Source: Citrus sinensis
Taxonomy: Eukaryota; Streptophyta; Magnoliopsida; Sapindales; Rutaceae
Direction: 5' to 3'
DNA length: 64,000 bases
NCBI RefSeq assembly: GCF_022201045.2
Contig: NC_068558.1
Location: 43,551,001-43,615,000 of the forward strand
A program made the position numbers and the translations under genes. Shown here one piece after another: positions 14,101 to 27,300 of the stretch. Within the stretch, counting starts at the first letter, position 1. The number at the start of each line of letters is the position of its first letter. A model generated the notes under the pieces. That model had not been told where the DNA came from, did no database searches, and saw only the letters and a program-made list of their open reading frames with translations.

Positions 14101-14226
14101 ACATCTTTGGATGTCTCTGAGTTCAGATGAATAGTTCTGCATGCGAGATGTATATTCATGTTTTACCAGTCTCTGTTGCAGGCATTCAAGAATGTCATGG
14201 ATAAATATTTGGGAGAAAAACTTTGA
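8170..14226 (+). CDS. JMJ31: JmjC (cupin-8) 2-oxoglutarate/Fe(II) oxygenase, JMJ31-like
   Basis: Fifteen exons: 8170-8265, 8373-8450, 8694-8777, 8903-9076, 9219-9287, 9430-9556, 9845-9917, 10074-10190, 11018-11137, 11309-11327, 11949-12033, 12140-12468, 12808-12923, 13019-13112, 14182-14226. They splice to 1626 nt (541 aa) with all phases closing. Exon 10 is a micro-exon of 19 nt. I chose the ATG at 8170 (MEESLEIRSFEFDQLPS) because it matches the family N-terminus; an in-frame ATG at 8140 would add 10 residues. The double-stranded beta-helix core keeps the iron triad H193 and D195 (SAHYDPHH) and H275 (EGWFHQVDSDD). Lysine in GCKQVVLWPP is the likely 2-oxoglutarate ligand. The C-terminal half after about residue 330 is less conserved and helical. 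The best match from memory is Arabidopsis JMJ31 (At5g19840), related to TYW5/JMJD7-type hydroxylases. The substrate is unknown; hydroxylase activity is as likely as histone demethylation. Confidence 0.93.
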
Positions 14227-17200
14227 TTCCCAAAGCTCATCAACCTGATGAGATTTCTAGTGACACAAACTTCTTTAAAGAAATTGGTCCAGACAGGAAT
14301 TGCAAGATAGTAAATGATGCCAAATTCATAGCAGAAGCTGTGTCTCAATCGGTACTTTACATGTGAGTCATCTGCAATTTTGTAAGAAAAGAATGATTGC
14401 GGTCTTTGAGTAGTGCCAAATATTTCAGCTTTGTATATAAATTTCTGCTCTATATTTGTTTGACTTGAAATTTCAGTCAGATGAATTCTTTTAACTCTTG
14501 GATTATTCAAATTTTGAACCTCATGATTTTATCGCATTGATTGAGATGCAATGATATCTATCAAGATTCTGAGCAAACCTTCTAGGTTAGAATGATAGGT
14601 TCATTTATTTTCCACGTTAAGGACACTTCGTTTGTCTTTGTTTCTCTTTATTTTTATTACTTTGTAAAAAGCATCACATGTAATTGTTTAACCCAGTGCC
14701 CGGTTGGGAAAGGGGAAGAAGTGGGTAGCATGAAATCTTGAGAATATATTATGATCTAATCAAAATAAACAATGTTCCTAAAATGTCATCAGCTAAACAA
14801 TCTGTAGATGAGCCAAGTGGAGTGAGTTCTAATAATGGTGACAAATTTGGGACCTTCTCCACTCATAGGTAAAGTTGTCATGATTGCTACTCCCTTTAGT
14901 TATCATCTCTTATATTCTTTTCTCTTTATTCACTTCGAATTGCTACTATTATGTGAAACCTGTGAAGAAGGAAAATATTGCCACGCCCATACAAAATATT
15001 CACTCCAAATGCTTTACTTGTGTCTCAATGATAGTACTCAATAGGGTTGTGGAAAGAAGTGTAATATGGGGATTTGCAGCAGAGTGAAAAGAAGAAAAGC
15101 ACATAAAAGAAGGGTGGTAATTATTAGGGTGGGTTTGGAAGGAAGAAAAGAGGCAAAAGTTAGGCTTGTTGGGATGAGATTCTCTGACGGAAGATGACAT
15201 ATGCAAGTAAGTATGTTGAGACTTGAGAGAGGAAAAAGAAAAGGGTTAGAGTAGAGGGAATAGAAGCGAAGCTTTTGGCTTGTCTGTTTGTGCGCTAGTC
15301 ATGAAGATAAAAAGAGGCAGTCTTTTTCACTAGGCAAATAGCACGTAATGTACCTAAACCCTGCAACTCGCATATACTTTCTAAAAGCTTGGATATACCA
15401 TAAAACCCAGGCTACCTTCCCCTTTCATTAATCCCTAGGCCTGGCCTGAGTGGCCTCCCTCCTTTGCTGAATACTGAATATCCTAACTCGAAGTTGTGGT
15501 GACAAAAGACAATGGCCCATTCTTTTTCTTATCTATAGCCATCTGAGAGCTGTAGACTGTATTCAGCCATTTGAAGTTAATTAGGCTATTAGAATAGCTA
15601 TGCTTCTTAAAAATTTTGTTACCGTAAGCATGAGGTTCCAGAATCCTGTGTACCTGTCACCTGTGGTGTTTTAATCATCAAGGGCCTCTTTGTTAGATCA
15701 TACATGTGCAGAGGTGTCGTGATTAAATAAAATGATCGAGATTGATTGATCAATTGGTGGGTCATGCTCGTGCAGAAAAAATGAAAAAAAATTAAAAAAA
15801 AAAAGGTAAGGGAAGTCAAGCAGTAACCAAGTTATTTTTAATTTTTTAAATGTTGATGCATGGAGATTAAGCAGCCAAGCCAACTAAAGGTGTGCTGATA
15901 TGGAGAGGTGCACAGAAATTGATAAAGGGAGGGTGTTGAAGAAAAAGAAGATTGAGAATGGTAAATTTAAAGTTACAAACTTTGAAAGTTATTAAGCATC
16001 ATTTTCATAACCGTTGACATTGTTTCTTCTTTCAAATTTTTCTTTATTTCCCTTTTGTTGTTTTAGTGCCACTATCTTTCGGACCACAATCACACCCGCA
16101 CAAATTCACATAAACACCATCAACTCAGTAAGCCCTTTTTTTTACTAGCGCTCACAGCAGGTTTTACAGCTCTCTCTATCTCTAGCAGTACTCGTCTCTT
16201 TAGAAGAGCTGCGTGTTTCTTAAAATTTTCCAACTTTTTTTTTTCTTAGTATCCCAAAAGAAAGTTATAGTGGAAAAGAAGTTCTCGGAAACTGATTACA
16301 TGTAATAAGTCACCATTAAAATATGATACAGAAGGAAGAAAAAAGATTTTCCAAAGAGGTGTACTTGTGGTTTGCAGTAAATGGGGGTAAATGGAAATTC
16401 CACGGGGTTTCTGTCTTCGAAGTAATGTATTAACCGCTGATTTGATGATTCCAGAAACTGATCGAGCTAAAATGTTTGCCCAAGTCAAAGGCAAAAATTT
16501 GCTCTTAACTTTTTTATAGTAATTTGAAATTTTCAAAAAAGACGTGAGAAATATATCTTATTTAATTTACTTGATGATTGACCAGCTTGGCAAACAAAAG
16601 GCGACCGAAATAGATTGGACAAAGTGTGAATTATAATATCATTTCAACCCTTTTTTTTTTTAACGAACCATTTGTTTAATTACTCAATTCATTAAATCTT
16701 TATGGAAGGGGTAAAAAAAAAAAAAACCTAAGTCATTAAATGAAAGTTCAAAATCACATCACTGGTACCCTGGAGTCATATAAATGTTTTCGATTTATTC
16801 ACATGCAGGCTTATATCATCATGAAATGAAATGGGCTATCACCATCAACTTGGTTGGTTAGAAGGGCACACTCGTCAATACCAAGAGAGCGCGGCATGGC
16901 CCTCAACCGACACTCTTATCTCTCGTATCTTGCTAGCTTAATCATTGATATTGATTGTCCCAGTAATCTTGTTCTTACAATTTTTAATTTCATTTTTGAC
17001 ATTAATTTCAATTAAAGGAGGGTGAATTCGTAATTTTCCTTCATCCAAGATTATTATTGAAGTGTCATCATCGTGAGAGGAGGGTGCATACTGATCACAC
17101 GAACACGATACATGGATTTTCAATTGTTTTTATCTATCCTTCACCAAATACAATGGATTGGACTCTGAAGACTTGCATGCAACCCAATAATGGGGCGCAC

Positions 17201-18432
17201 ACGACAATTATTAAAGCTTATCGCATATTGACGACCACGAATTTTTCGTTCGTGTGCATGGAAACCCCATGCATACGCCTTCATGTTCAATAACTAAAGA
17301 CAATATTAAATTATATGACAGACAAATCAAAGTTAAAGAGTATTAACTATAGTTTCTTACTGATTAAAAGTTTGTGGTACGTAGATTCTGGGGATTCATT
17401 GGAGAAAGTGTGTAGGTAGGAGATATATTCAAAGTAACCTTGGTTCTTCTAAAGTGGAAAAAGACAGCTTATCTGCCAGTCTAAACCCTCAAGTACAAGT
17501 CAATAAGTCGTAGGCAAATAATAATACTTTTAAAACCATATTGGTTGGTCCTTAATATATATGTACGTAATATTTATTATTGCAAATAAATTAGTCTAAA
17601 TCCGTGATACCTCCATGACCATTCAAACCCTTGGCATAATATAATATAAATAATTATTAACCTTCATGCATTCATGTTAGGAAATATTTTGTTGGAAGAT
17701 TTGGCAGGTCCTTTTTATTATTAAAGTTAAAGATGTTGTGCCACAATTATTGGAGAAGAATAGGAGTAGGTTCTGAGGCGGCTCAAATTTTAATTTACAG
17801 TTGTCAACGAGATGAAATACCTATGTTCACGATCTTGGTAGGCATATATGGGGGCCATGGACCAATTGTCCTTTAATCCCCTTTGGTGCATACTCTCTAG
17901 AGGACTCAAGTTTATCGTCTTTTAATTTCTTGAACAAAACAAGAAAGATTTTAAGTTCACAGTGAGGACAACATTACAATGTTGTTGACAACGATCAGCA
18001 AAATAAAAAGGGACCAGTAAGGAACAAATGAAACAAATTTTTACCCTAGATCCCCATTGTAGCAAATTCTCATTACCTATTCTCTATTTAATCATTATAT
18101 GTTATAGCTGTCGTGATAAAGATGGGACACAGTGTGTCACTACAAAAGAAAACCCGTGAGTTATAATAATATCTTTGTAATATTGTGCATGTGACATTCT
18201 ACTCGGCTGCAAGAAAAGTACATTAAAATACCACAACCAAAATGCAACCTCATTTTCACTTAAATCTGATGAAAATATTGCAAAAGGGACAAAATCTAGA
18301 TTAATTAATAAAATGCAGCAAACTCCCGAGCAAAACAGCATAAGCATTTAGAAGTTTAAAACCCAAATGAAGCGCATTCACGATACATTAAAATAAAGTT
18401 ACTTAAAATTAATATTTCAACTTTTCATTTCT
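14227..18432. other. Intergenic: 3' flanks of two convergent genes
   Basis: From 14227 this is the 3' UTR of the JmjC gene followed by unstructured AT-rich DNA. A poly(T) and poly(A)-rich stretch lies at about 15780-15850. The ORFs here have no coding character. About 18100-18432 is probably the 3' UTR of the IDD gene, which ends at 18433. No RNA gene or mobile element was recognised. Confidence 0.55.
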
Positions 18433-21182
18433 TCAACAATCGCCCCATGTTTCCGATTCAGCTGGCTCCGCAAATCCAAAGCCCTGGGGTCTCAACAATG
18501 TGCGGCCTCTCTCAAATGGGTGGAAATCTAAGCCTGCCGTATAAGTTAGCGCGTTCCTAACGTTTACGCCTGCGTTAGCTCCTCCATTCACATTTTCATC
18601 ACCGTTACCATCTCCAGTGAGACCCAGAAAGTCCCTCGTCAGCCGGTCACTCTTTTGCCACGTGGAAAGATTTCCAGACGTGAAGCCCAAGTAGGCATCC
18701 GGTGAGATGTGGCTCACCGAGTTAAAAGCAGCTAATTCTCCCATGTTGAGTTGAGTCGTCGTCATGTGGTGACCCATTGACTGATGAACTTGCTGTGCAG
18801 CAGTTGCACTACCAACAGTTGCAGCCTTTTGGAGAAGTGCAGTGGCTGACATGTGGTGAGCTGACGTGGCAGAAGCGTTTAAGCTGGGCTGTGTCCTCAT
18901 GTGAAGGTCTTGGTAGGGTGAGGTTATCAAGGCCTTTGTTGTTGCTGCCACTGCTTGTGGTTCTTGAAAGTACTGAGAAGAAGAGAGCGGTGGTGGGATT
19001 TGAAAATGGTGAGTTTCAGACTTGATATAAAGTGGGTTTGGATGAGGGTCGTTATTGGGGTTATTACGGTTAGGATTAGGGTTTTGAGGTGGGTCCCATG
19101 GAGTGAGCGCAATGTGGGTTGTTGTGAAAGGGAAGAGAGAAGACGATGAATGGTTTTGTGATGCAATGTGGAGTGGGTGTCCATTTGTGTTAATTGTGGT
19201 GGCTAGTTGGTTTGCTGAGAGTCTTGCACTTTCCTCCGCTAATGCATCACAAAATGCTCTGTGTGTTATGAAGCTATCCTTCCTGTGATTTCAGAAAGCA
19301 AGCAAGATTAAAATACATCAATGTCTAATTAAAGGATTGTATATAATAATCGTCTTTAGTCTATCTTTTTTTTTTTTTAATAGGGTGTCTCTTATGGTTA
19401 AATTAAATAAAGAAAAAGGTGAGATTAAGGCCATGCATGCGGATATTGGATAGGGACCAACAAAGTCATAAAGCTTACGACACAAAGGTGAAAAGAAATT
19501 ATCTTTGATGGTCAAATTTAATGCATGACATTTGATTGATGTCTATGCATGCAATCGCAAAATGCATTGGCATAGATGTACAGGCTCAACATATCAAGAA
19601 AATGTTAAATTTCGACACACGAATAAGTATTTAGAAACTAGAGCTCATGCATGTAACAAAGATATGCAATTGATGAAAACCCACATGTCCACTCATGGAG
19701 GAAAAATGATAAGAACTCAGCATATCAGATATTCTTGCAGATTTATCAACTTTCCCTCATGATGAATTTCAGAGTTTCAGTGTTCTCACTGCAACTGATA
19801 ATGGCATGCTTCTTTTTTTAAAAAAAAGAAAAGAAAAAAAAAAAAAAAAAAGAGGTCACGGGTATTCTTAGCCATGAAAACCTAACGGCAAGTAAGTAAT
19901 TTCCTTAACTTTTTGTTGTACCTAGAGCATACTTCATCATTGTCTTGGAGACTACAGTCACTTCATTACAAAGAAGAATAACACCTTTTTAAAACAAATT
20001 CAACCCTTGCATGAAACTGCATAGTATCAAACTCTTCTAACAAATTAATTAAAAATAGCATTAAAGTTGAAGATATGATGTAGATCAATCATGGTTTTGC
20101 CCAAAAGAAAAATTGCCATGTACTTTCTTCGAAAACTCAAGAATTTCCCCAAAAAGAAAAGAGAATTAAGAAAATAAAATCAATCTATCGCTATGAATCT
20201 CAGGCAATATAAAACTTGATTGTTCTTTTCAAGCATGAACTTGGCAGCAGGTTCAGTTTTCAGAGATATAGTATCCGGTTTCCTCTTGCAATGACTACCG
20301 CAGCAGACAATTTATATTAATGGTGTCTTTCTTCCATGTATTTATCTCAGACATAATATTCATGCAGCGGCTACCAATCTTTTTGTAAAATCAACACACA
20401 CTGAATAAAAAACAAAGACCATCCTAGAGATAAGAGACTTCCCACTTTGCACTAAAGACCAATCTTTTTTCTATAAATTCAATTTCTTTTAAAAAAAATA
20501 CCTTGAGAAAAGGGTTCCACAGTCACATCTATATTCTCTAGTCCCACAGGTTTTAGAATGAGCCTTCCAATCAGATTGAACAGCATAGACCTTTGAGCAT
20601 TTCTCACACTTCCATTTCCTCTCCCCATGTTTTCTGCAAAAGTGTTTCTTAATACCTGTAAGATCACCAAGAGCTCTTGAAGGATGGTGATGAACACAAG
20701 ACGGCTCAGGACAAACATATGCTTTCTTTTTTATGATATCTTTGTTGCTCCTTTGCTTCAATTTCCATGGTAGGTTATGGCCTCTCCTGTGAAGTTGCAG
20801 GTTCTGGTCTCTTTGAAACCCTTTGTTACAGACCTCACACACAAATCTGTTGGTGGCCAATAAAGTCTTTGGAGATAATGCAATCACTTCCGCGTCAGGG
20901 TCTGCAAAACCACAGATTTATAAAATGAAAACCTAATAAGCTAATTAAATTTTGAAGAGATTGGATAAGAATTATTAATTAATGATCTTTTTAATTACCT
21001 GGGTTTCCAGGGAGGCTTCTCTTCTTCTTGGCTTTTTGTGATTGCTGCTGAGGAGAAATAGTAGAAGCAATTAAATTTAAGCCACCAAAATCTTGAACCC
21101 TAGTGCCAGAGGAGACACTAGCAGCTTCCTCAGACAAAGAGGTTGAATTGGATATAGCAGCACCAGCAGCAGGAGGAAACAT
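18433..21182 (-). CDS. INDETERMINATE DOMAIN (IDD) C2H2 zinc-finger transcription factor, IDD7-like
   Basis: Three exons: 20999-21182, 20502-20901 and 18433-19282. The product is 477 aa and closes in frame. I chose the ATG at 21180-21182 (MFPPAAGAAIS); the frame has only TTG codons between it and an upstream stop. A basic signal (KAKKKR) precedes the ID domain. Finger 1 has C83, C86, H99 and H103 (FVCEVCNKGF...LHRRGH). Finger 2 starts at C125 (YVCPEPSC), and two C2HC fingers follow (KCEKCSK, RCDCGTLFSR). Two IDD C-terminal motifs are present, MSATALLQKAA and TRDFLGL; in this family they are associated with partner binding (SHR/SCR/DELLA proteins). The exact IDD member is uncertain, but N-terminus and LPGNP resemble the IDD7/IDD12 group. 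One oddity is CVHHHPSRAL, where most members have CVHHDPSRAL. The nuclear factor probably regulates growth, patterning or gibberellin responses. Confidence 0.93.
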
Positions 21183-23480
21183 ATTGTGTCCGTGTATAGA
21201 AGAAAACTCCAACAAAGTAAAACAAGAAAATTAACTTCACTTTGAATCTTTTTTTTTCCCCCGTTTTTGTTTGATTGATACTTTAGTTAACCCTTTCTTT
21301 GCAGTACGTAAGAAGCAACAAGAATTTGAAGGACCAGCTGATGAGAAGTGAGGAGTAGAGAATCACACAATTTTAATTTTGGCGGGGTCACTATCTAGAT
21401 TCTAGCTGCTATATAGCCATGGATTGCCTGTCTGAGCAACTCTGCAAAAACCAATGGAGATATGTCTCTTTCTAATCATCGTCATCATAGCAAAGCAGCT
21501 GGCTCTCCCATGCAATCAAAACATGGAAAGAACAGACAATAAAATTGTTTTTTTTTCTCTAAACCCTCACGACCACTATCCAATAACACTTACTATTATA
21601 AAAAAGATTATATATAGAGACAGAGAGAGATACAGCTAACGAAAAGAAAAGGGAAATTTTTCAGTGGTTTGATGATTAAAGTGGCAGATTAAGAAGCAGG
21701 GGTGGTGAAATAAAAAAATAAAAATGAAAAAGATCAAAATTTGAAAAAAGAATTACTGGTTAAAAAAAAATTGCTAAGAATTCTGTAAAGTGGAAAGATA
21801 GAAAGCTAGCTTCAGCAAAGTCGATAGGAAATTAGGAAGAATCAACCCACTTGATTCATTTTTCATTCTTGTTTAAAATAATATTAATACTATTTTTTTT
21901 TTCTTTTGGGGAGTATGACGTTGGCACTTTCTGTCTTTTCCTTTGTTCCTGTTATAAAACACCCAAACCCTAAAAAGGGCCTTGATTTGAATGGGAATGA
22001 TATTAAAAGGAGGGATTGTTTACCAAAGGACTTAAAAGAAAAATGAGAAGCTTAAAAAGCTCTTGGCAGTAGAGACTAGAGTGGCAAAGGCAAAGAGAAA
22101 TAGATAGGGCTTCTTAACCTTTTCAAAAAACCCACTACTCAAATGATTGATCTATTGATTGATTCTCAGCTCATACAGTGAGTTTAATTTAACACCATTT
22201 ATACATTAGTAAGAAGCTTGAAATTCAGCTATTTGATTATAATTTAATCAGGTAATGAAAATCAGATAAATAATTATATTTCAATTCAATAATGTCCAAC
22301 TTTAAAAAATTCTTCTCTTAATGAATTTTTTTTTTTATCCTTTGAATTATTGCAGACTTTGTGGACTCCCACTCAAGTAATTCTTGTTTTTAATTATTTT
22401 GTTGGTGATTTTTATTTCCCTCCCTGTTTCTCTTCCTTTTACAATTATTCTCTCACATAGTGTACAGTGAAAGTGCTGAAGCAAACCCCACCAAGAGGGA
22501 ATTTGGAAGGCCTCTTCTTTTTCCCCTTCTTTAACTTTTTTTAAAAAAAAAATTCCAAACCCATTTCTAAAGCCACAAGGAAATAGCATACTTGACCACT
22601 TTTATCCTCTTCATTTATCGATATTAAATTGTTTAATTAGATGAAATTCTACGACTTTGGTGCCTCGAATGGTAAATATCAATTGTAGCTGAAAAATTTA
22701 ATAAGGGATTCCCTTTCTTTAGAGGGCACGCGTGGCCTTAGTAGATGGCATGGCATGCAACTCTTTTAGTGCTAATTGCTGCATGAGAAAAGACGCAGCT
22801 TCCATGCAAATTAACCAATTCTCTCTAAGAGATATATATATATATAGGACCCATGCAAATGGCCAGTTAATTAAATACTGTACATCCCTTTTAAAATCCT
22901 CTGGAATCCTATGTGTGTCTTTTGATCTCAATCTTTTGAATCATTTAAGCTTTTGAGTAAGATTCATGTTCTTTTTCTTTTGCGATAAGATGAGATTTAT
23001 GCTTCATTGATTCACCTTTAAGGCCAAAAAGGCAGTTCTCTTGCTTCTGGCTGCGAATATACATTACACCTAAAATAAATATTTGCTCTTGCTCAATAGT
23101 AGTCAATATTATTCTTGCGATAACTACTGGTTTATTAGTGAAATAGAAGCGTCTAGGAAACCTTCATAGAACACGAAGACTTTATCAAGAATGACTAAAC
23201 GCCATCAGTTTTAGATTTTAGCTGCGACTAGTCATTTGACAGAGTGGGGTATGATCAACAAGTAGGCAGATGGAGGGCAGCTTTTGTTTTTATGTTTGTA
23301 GAGCGGTCAATGATTTATTAGTTTGAAATAAAAAAACAAATTGATCTATTATTATTTATTTGTCTACAGCATACAAATATGTAGTTTTTTTTTTTAAAAA
23401 AAAAAAGAAATTTAGATGTTCAGTTAGTGCAAATACAGTCAACTAATACTAGCCAGACTAATTTTAGTGATACATTTATG
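21183..23480. other. 5' UTR/promoter region of the IDD gene and flanking AT-rich DNA
   Basis: The region upstream of the minus-strand IDD gene. About 21240-22160 contains purine-rich and pyrimidine-rich runs typical of plant 5' leaders and proximal promoters. The rest is AT-rich without a supported gene. ORFs here have no family features. Confidence 0.45.
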
Positions 23481-24369
23481 CAGTGTTTATTTCCTGGAGT
23501 AGGAGTAAGAAGTCTACATTCCTCCCACTCTACGATTTATTTGTTAATTTTAAGGAGAGAGTGGGAATCCCACTCCGTTGGACCCACTTTTTTATGGAGT
23601 AGGGAGTGGGATTCCCACTCTCATAGGGGAATCCACTCCCACCTCTTCCATTTTTATCTTATATTTAATAAAATAAAATAAATAATATCATTTTTATTTA
23701 AATAATATTATTATATTATTTTATAAATTATATTTATTAAAAATAAAAATATTAAACATATTTAAATATAATATTATTATATTTATTAAAATTAATAAGT
23801 TATATTGATTCTAAGTTAAAATTACTTAAAAATATTATTATTATACTCATAGAGAATTAATAATATTACTATATATATTTTTATTTGAAAATATAATATT
23901 ATTATATTTATTTAAAAATAATAATAATATATTTATTTAATATTAGTAATTAAGAATAATCAATATTTTATTTAAAGAAAATATTAATTTTGTATTATAT
24001 TGTTAATAATAATGTTTCATTTGTATTTCTCTTAATGATAATTTTTTAATTTACATAATTAAGAATATTAATAATTATTATTAATTTATAAATATAAGAA
24101 AATAAATATTTTATTTTTTAAATATATTTTTTTATTAATTTTGTAATTAAAAACTTCAATTCTTTAAATAAAAATAAAACTGTAATTTGAAATCATTTCA
24201 TCCCAATCCAAGACTATATAAACACATAAATTGAATTATGATTTCAATTTCATGCTCCCACTTTAGTGTAAATAAACAACATATTCTCACTCTCACTCTC
24301 ACTCTACACTTCTAATACTAAGATTCTCACCCCTCAAGATTCTCACTCCAATCCAAAATATAAATACTG
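23481..24369. mobile_element. Candidate MITE with imperfect terminal inverted repeats
   Basis: The left end begins CAGTGTTTATTTCCTGGAG and continues into GAGTGGGA motifs. The reverse complement of the right end begins CAGTATTTATATTTTGGAT and continues into GAGTGAGA. About 18 of the first 25 terminal bases agree. The interior is almost pure AT with short ATTATT tracts and no ORF. No clear target-site duplication was found, so the superfamily (PIF/Harbinger-like or hAT-like) is not assigned. Confidence 0.5.
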
Positions 24370-27300
24370 TCTAGTGGTATTGAAAATTAGATCAGGTCAG
24401 CATTGGCCAGCTTTATCCCCTTGGGCCTTAACTTCAAGCCCAATAATCCATGCCAGGTAAAAAGCACGAAACGACCCAAAATGATGCAAGGAACAATAAT
24501 GAGTCTAGTGCTAGAAGAAACACTAAAATCAATGAAGTTGGAATTGGACACGCCAAAATTCTCTTGGATGTTTGGGATTAGTTTTGAGAAAATCAATAAT
24601 AATTTTAAAATTTTAAAATTAATTTTAATTGTCTAGTAATTTTTTTTAAAAAATACCTTCTAACAAAATCATCTCATCCAATAATAGATTTTAAAAAGCA
24701 GTTTTGAAAATCATTTTTATACATAATACAAATATATATCTATCCTCATATGCGTTATAAAAAATTAAAATTATCCTTATTTAATTATAAAATAATATCA
24801 TTAAATTTAACATTATTATTATTATTATTACAAATTGTTTTGAAATAACAAAATAAAAAATAAAATTAAATAAATATTTTTATTTTAGTTGTCAATTATC
24901 ATATATTATATATACATATTCATAAATGTTACGGATAGCAATGGGTACCACTTGCTATAGGTTTGTCACTACCAAATCCACCCACAACTTCCAGCACGTT
25001 TTTCTACGAGTTTTCGTATTTAAAATCTCAAACATTAAGAACATACTTTGAATAATACATAAAAAATTAAATTAGATAATTTAAGCTATAAATTTACAAC
25101 AATAGCCTAAAAAATTCAAAAGAAAAACTAAAGTTTTAATATTAAAAAATACATAAAATATATCAATTTAATACAAAAATTTTATATTGCAGGCAAACCA
25201 TCATCACTACAATCAAATTCCTGCTCCATGTTTTAATCAATATTCAAGTATTGTCAACAAAATCAATAAGTAAATTTTGGACATCTGTTGTTAAAATTTA
25301 ATTCAACAATTAAAAACTCAAATTTAGTAAGTAGTTGTTAGGTTCAAATAATTAAAACAAAACAAATAAAATTAATCAAATAAAAATAAAATATGAATAA
25401 AATAAAACTTGAAAAGTATAAAATTTATACTTATTAAAAGCTTATTTTATCTATCTTAACACACACACACACACACACAAAAAGACACAACGTTGTAGTG
25501 AGTTAGGGAGATTAGATCACGAGAAATAACTTTAGCTTGCATATGTTTGTAGTTAAATTTTTTTAATGTAATTTTTCACATTAAAATTAAAATCATAAAT
25601 AATTAAAAAATAATAATGCAGGCCAATGGATACTAGTAAGATTTTTTTCTCAATACCAAACCCACTCGCAACCCAATTGGATTTAAATTTTAATTACCAA
25701 ATCCATCAGCAACCCATAAAATTACTTGTAGCGGGCGAGTTTGGCCTAGTTCGCAGGTAATTTTGGCATTACTAATAAATGTAAAAATAAATTTTATTTA
25801 ACATCATGTCCATTTCAATATTTGTAAATATTTCGATTCTAAGCACGCAGAAGAGGCAATGAAGCATATTGATGTATACGAGAGAAAACAGACCAAGGCC
25901 GCGCTGTACTGGGTCTTGATTTCAAGCCCATCGGGCTGCCCCTGACATCAGTACGGATTAGCCCGTGAGCAGACTTTTTTTGACACACTTCAAAATTCTT
26001 CGTAAAACTCTTCCTTAATTAAAATTACTTAATAGTCTAATACCAATTAATTCATTTCTTGAACACTTAGATATATTATTCTTTTAAAATAATTTTTAGG
26101 CCGCATCATAATATGTGTTTTTTTAATTGAATAGTGTTTTTGAAAAAATTAAAAGAATTTACTGTTATAAAGATAGAAATTATATAATAAGAAGAAAAAA
26201 AAATTTAAGATAAATATAATACTTTAGATTTGTATGCAATTTAAAAATAATTCTTAATTTTAATATAGAGATTTGTATTGGATCAATTCAAAAAGCGATG
26301 TTGTAAAGATTTTATAAGAGCGTTAAAAGCCCCACTATTTAGCCCGTTCCTGGCACCAACACACAAATCAATCAAATCGGTGATTTAGTGCTCGAATATA
26401 GACAACGCACGCACCATCGCTCAAAGAGATAAGCCAGCTGCCAACTGGCGGAAACGTCAATTGACATCTGCTTGGACGATGGTCGGCAATAACCAAAAAA
26501 GCATCTACTTATTGACTTCTCTAAGCATTTGAAGCTTCAACTATCATTATCAATTTATCATGATCTTCTTGGCTTGTACAAACATTTCAGATTTTTTTAC
26601 CAAACAGTCAAATCTTGATCTCTATTCTGTACACTTTATGAGGTGGGGGTTTAAAATTTTCTTTGGATAACTGTAATCCCAACATTAAAATAAAATACTA
26701 ATTATTTTAATTTATAAAATAAGTTAAATTTTATCCCAAATTTATATGATAAATAAGATATAATATGCATAATATTTTTAAATAAATATTATTTAAAATT
26801 TATATTTTTATTTCACATATATAATTTTTTTATAATAATTATAATTTTTAAGACATAATATCTCAATACTAAACAACGCCTAACATGGTTGTAAGCTCGC
26901 CACGTACATAACCATTGCAAGCCGGAAGAATCTGATGCATTTTTCTTTTTCAAAGTAAAGCTATTTGAAGATTAACGAAAGAAATTGTCTACGTTCATTG
27001 CATGTAAAATACTCTGCTTATTATAAACAAATAAAACATTACATATATATATCTAATTAGATTCTAGTTAAATTTACATCTCTATGGATACAACTACTGT
27101 TTCCTGCCACTAGTTTATGTTGTTGGTTTAATTCTGAGAGCCAACAAGGTGATGCCACGTGTCCGGAATGATTAAAAGGATTAGGGAGTTCTCAAAAGAT
27201 AGGGGAGATGCGTGCTGCTCACTCCCAAGTCCTAAAGCTGTATTAGGATACAAAAATATCTAAGTTGTAAAGTCCATCACGAACACAATGAGTTGCAGTC

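Noticed and set aside
14163..14510. 115-aa minus ORF over the last JMJ31 exon
   Set aside because: Antisense shadow across an exon and 3' UTR; no conserved features.
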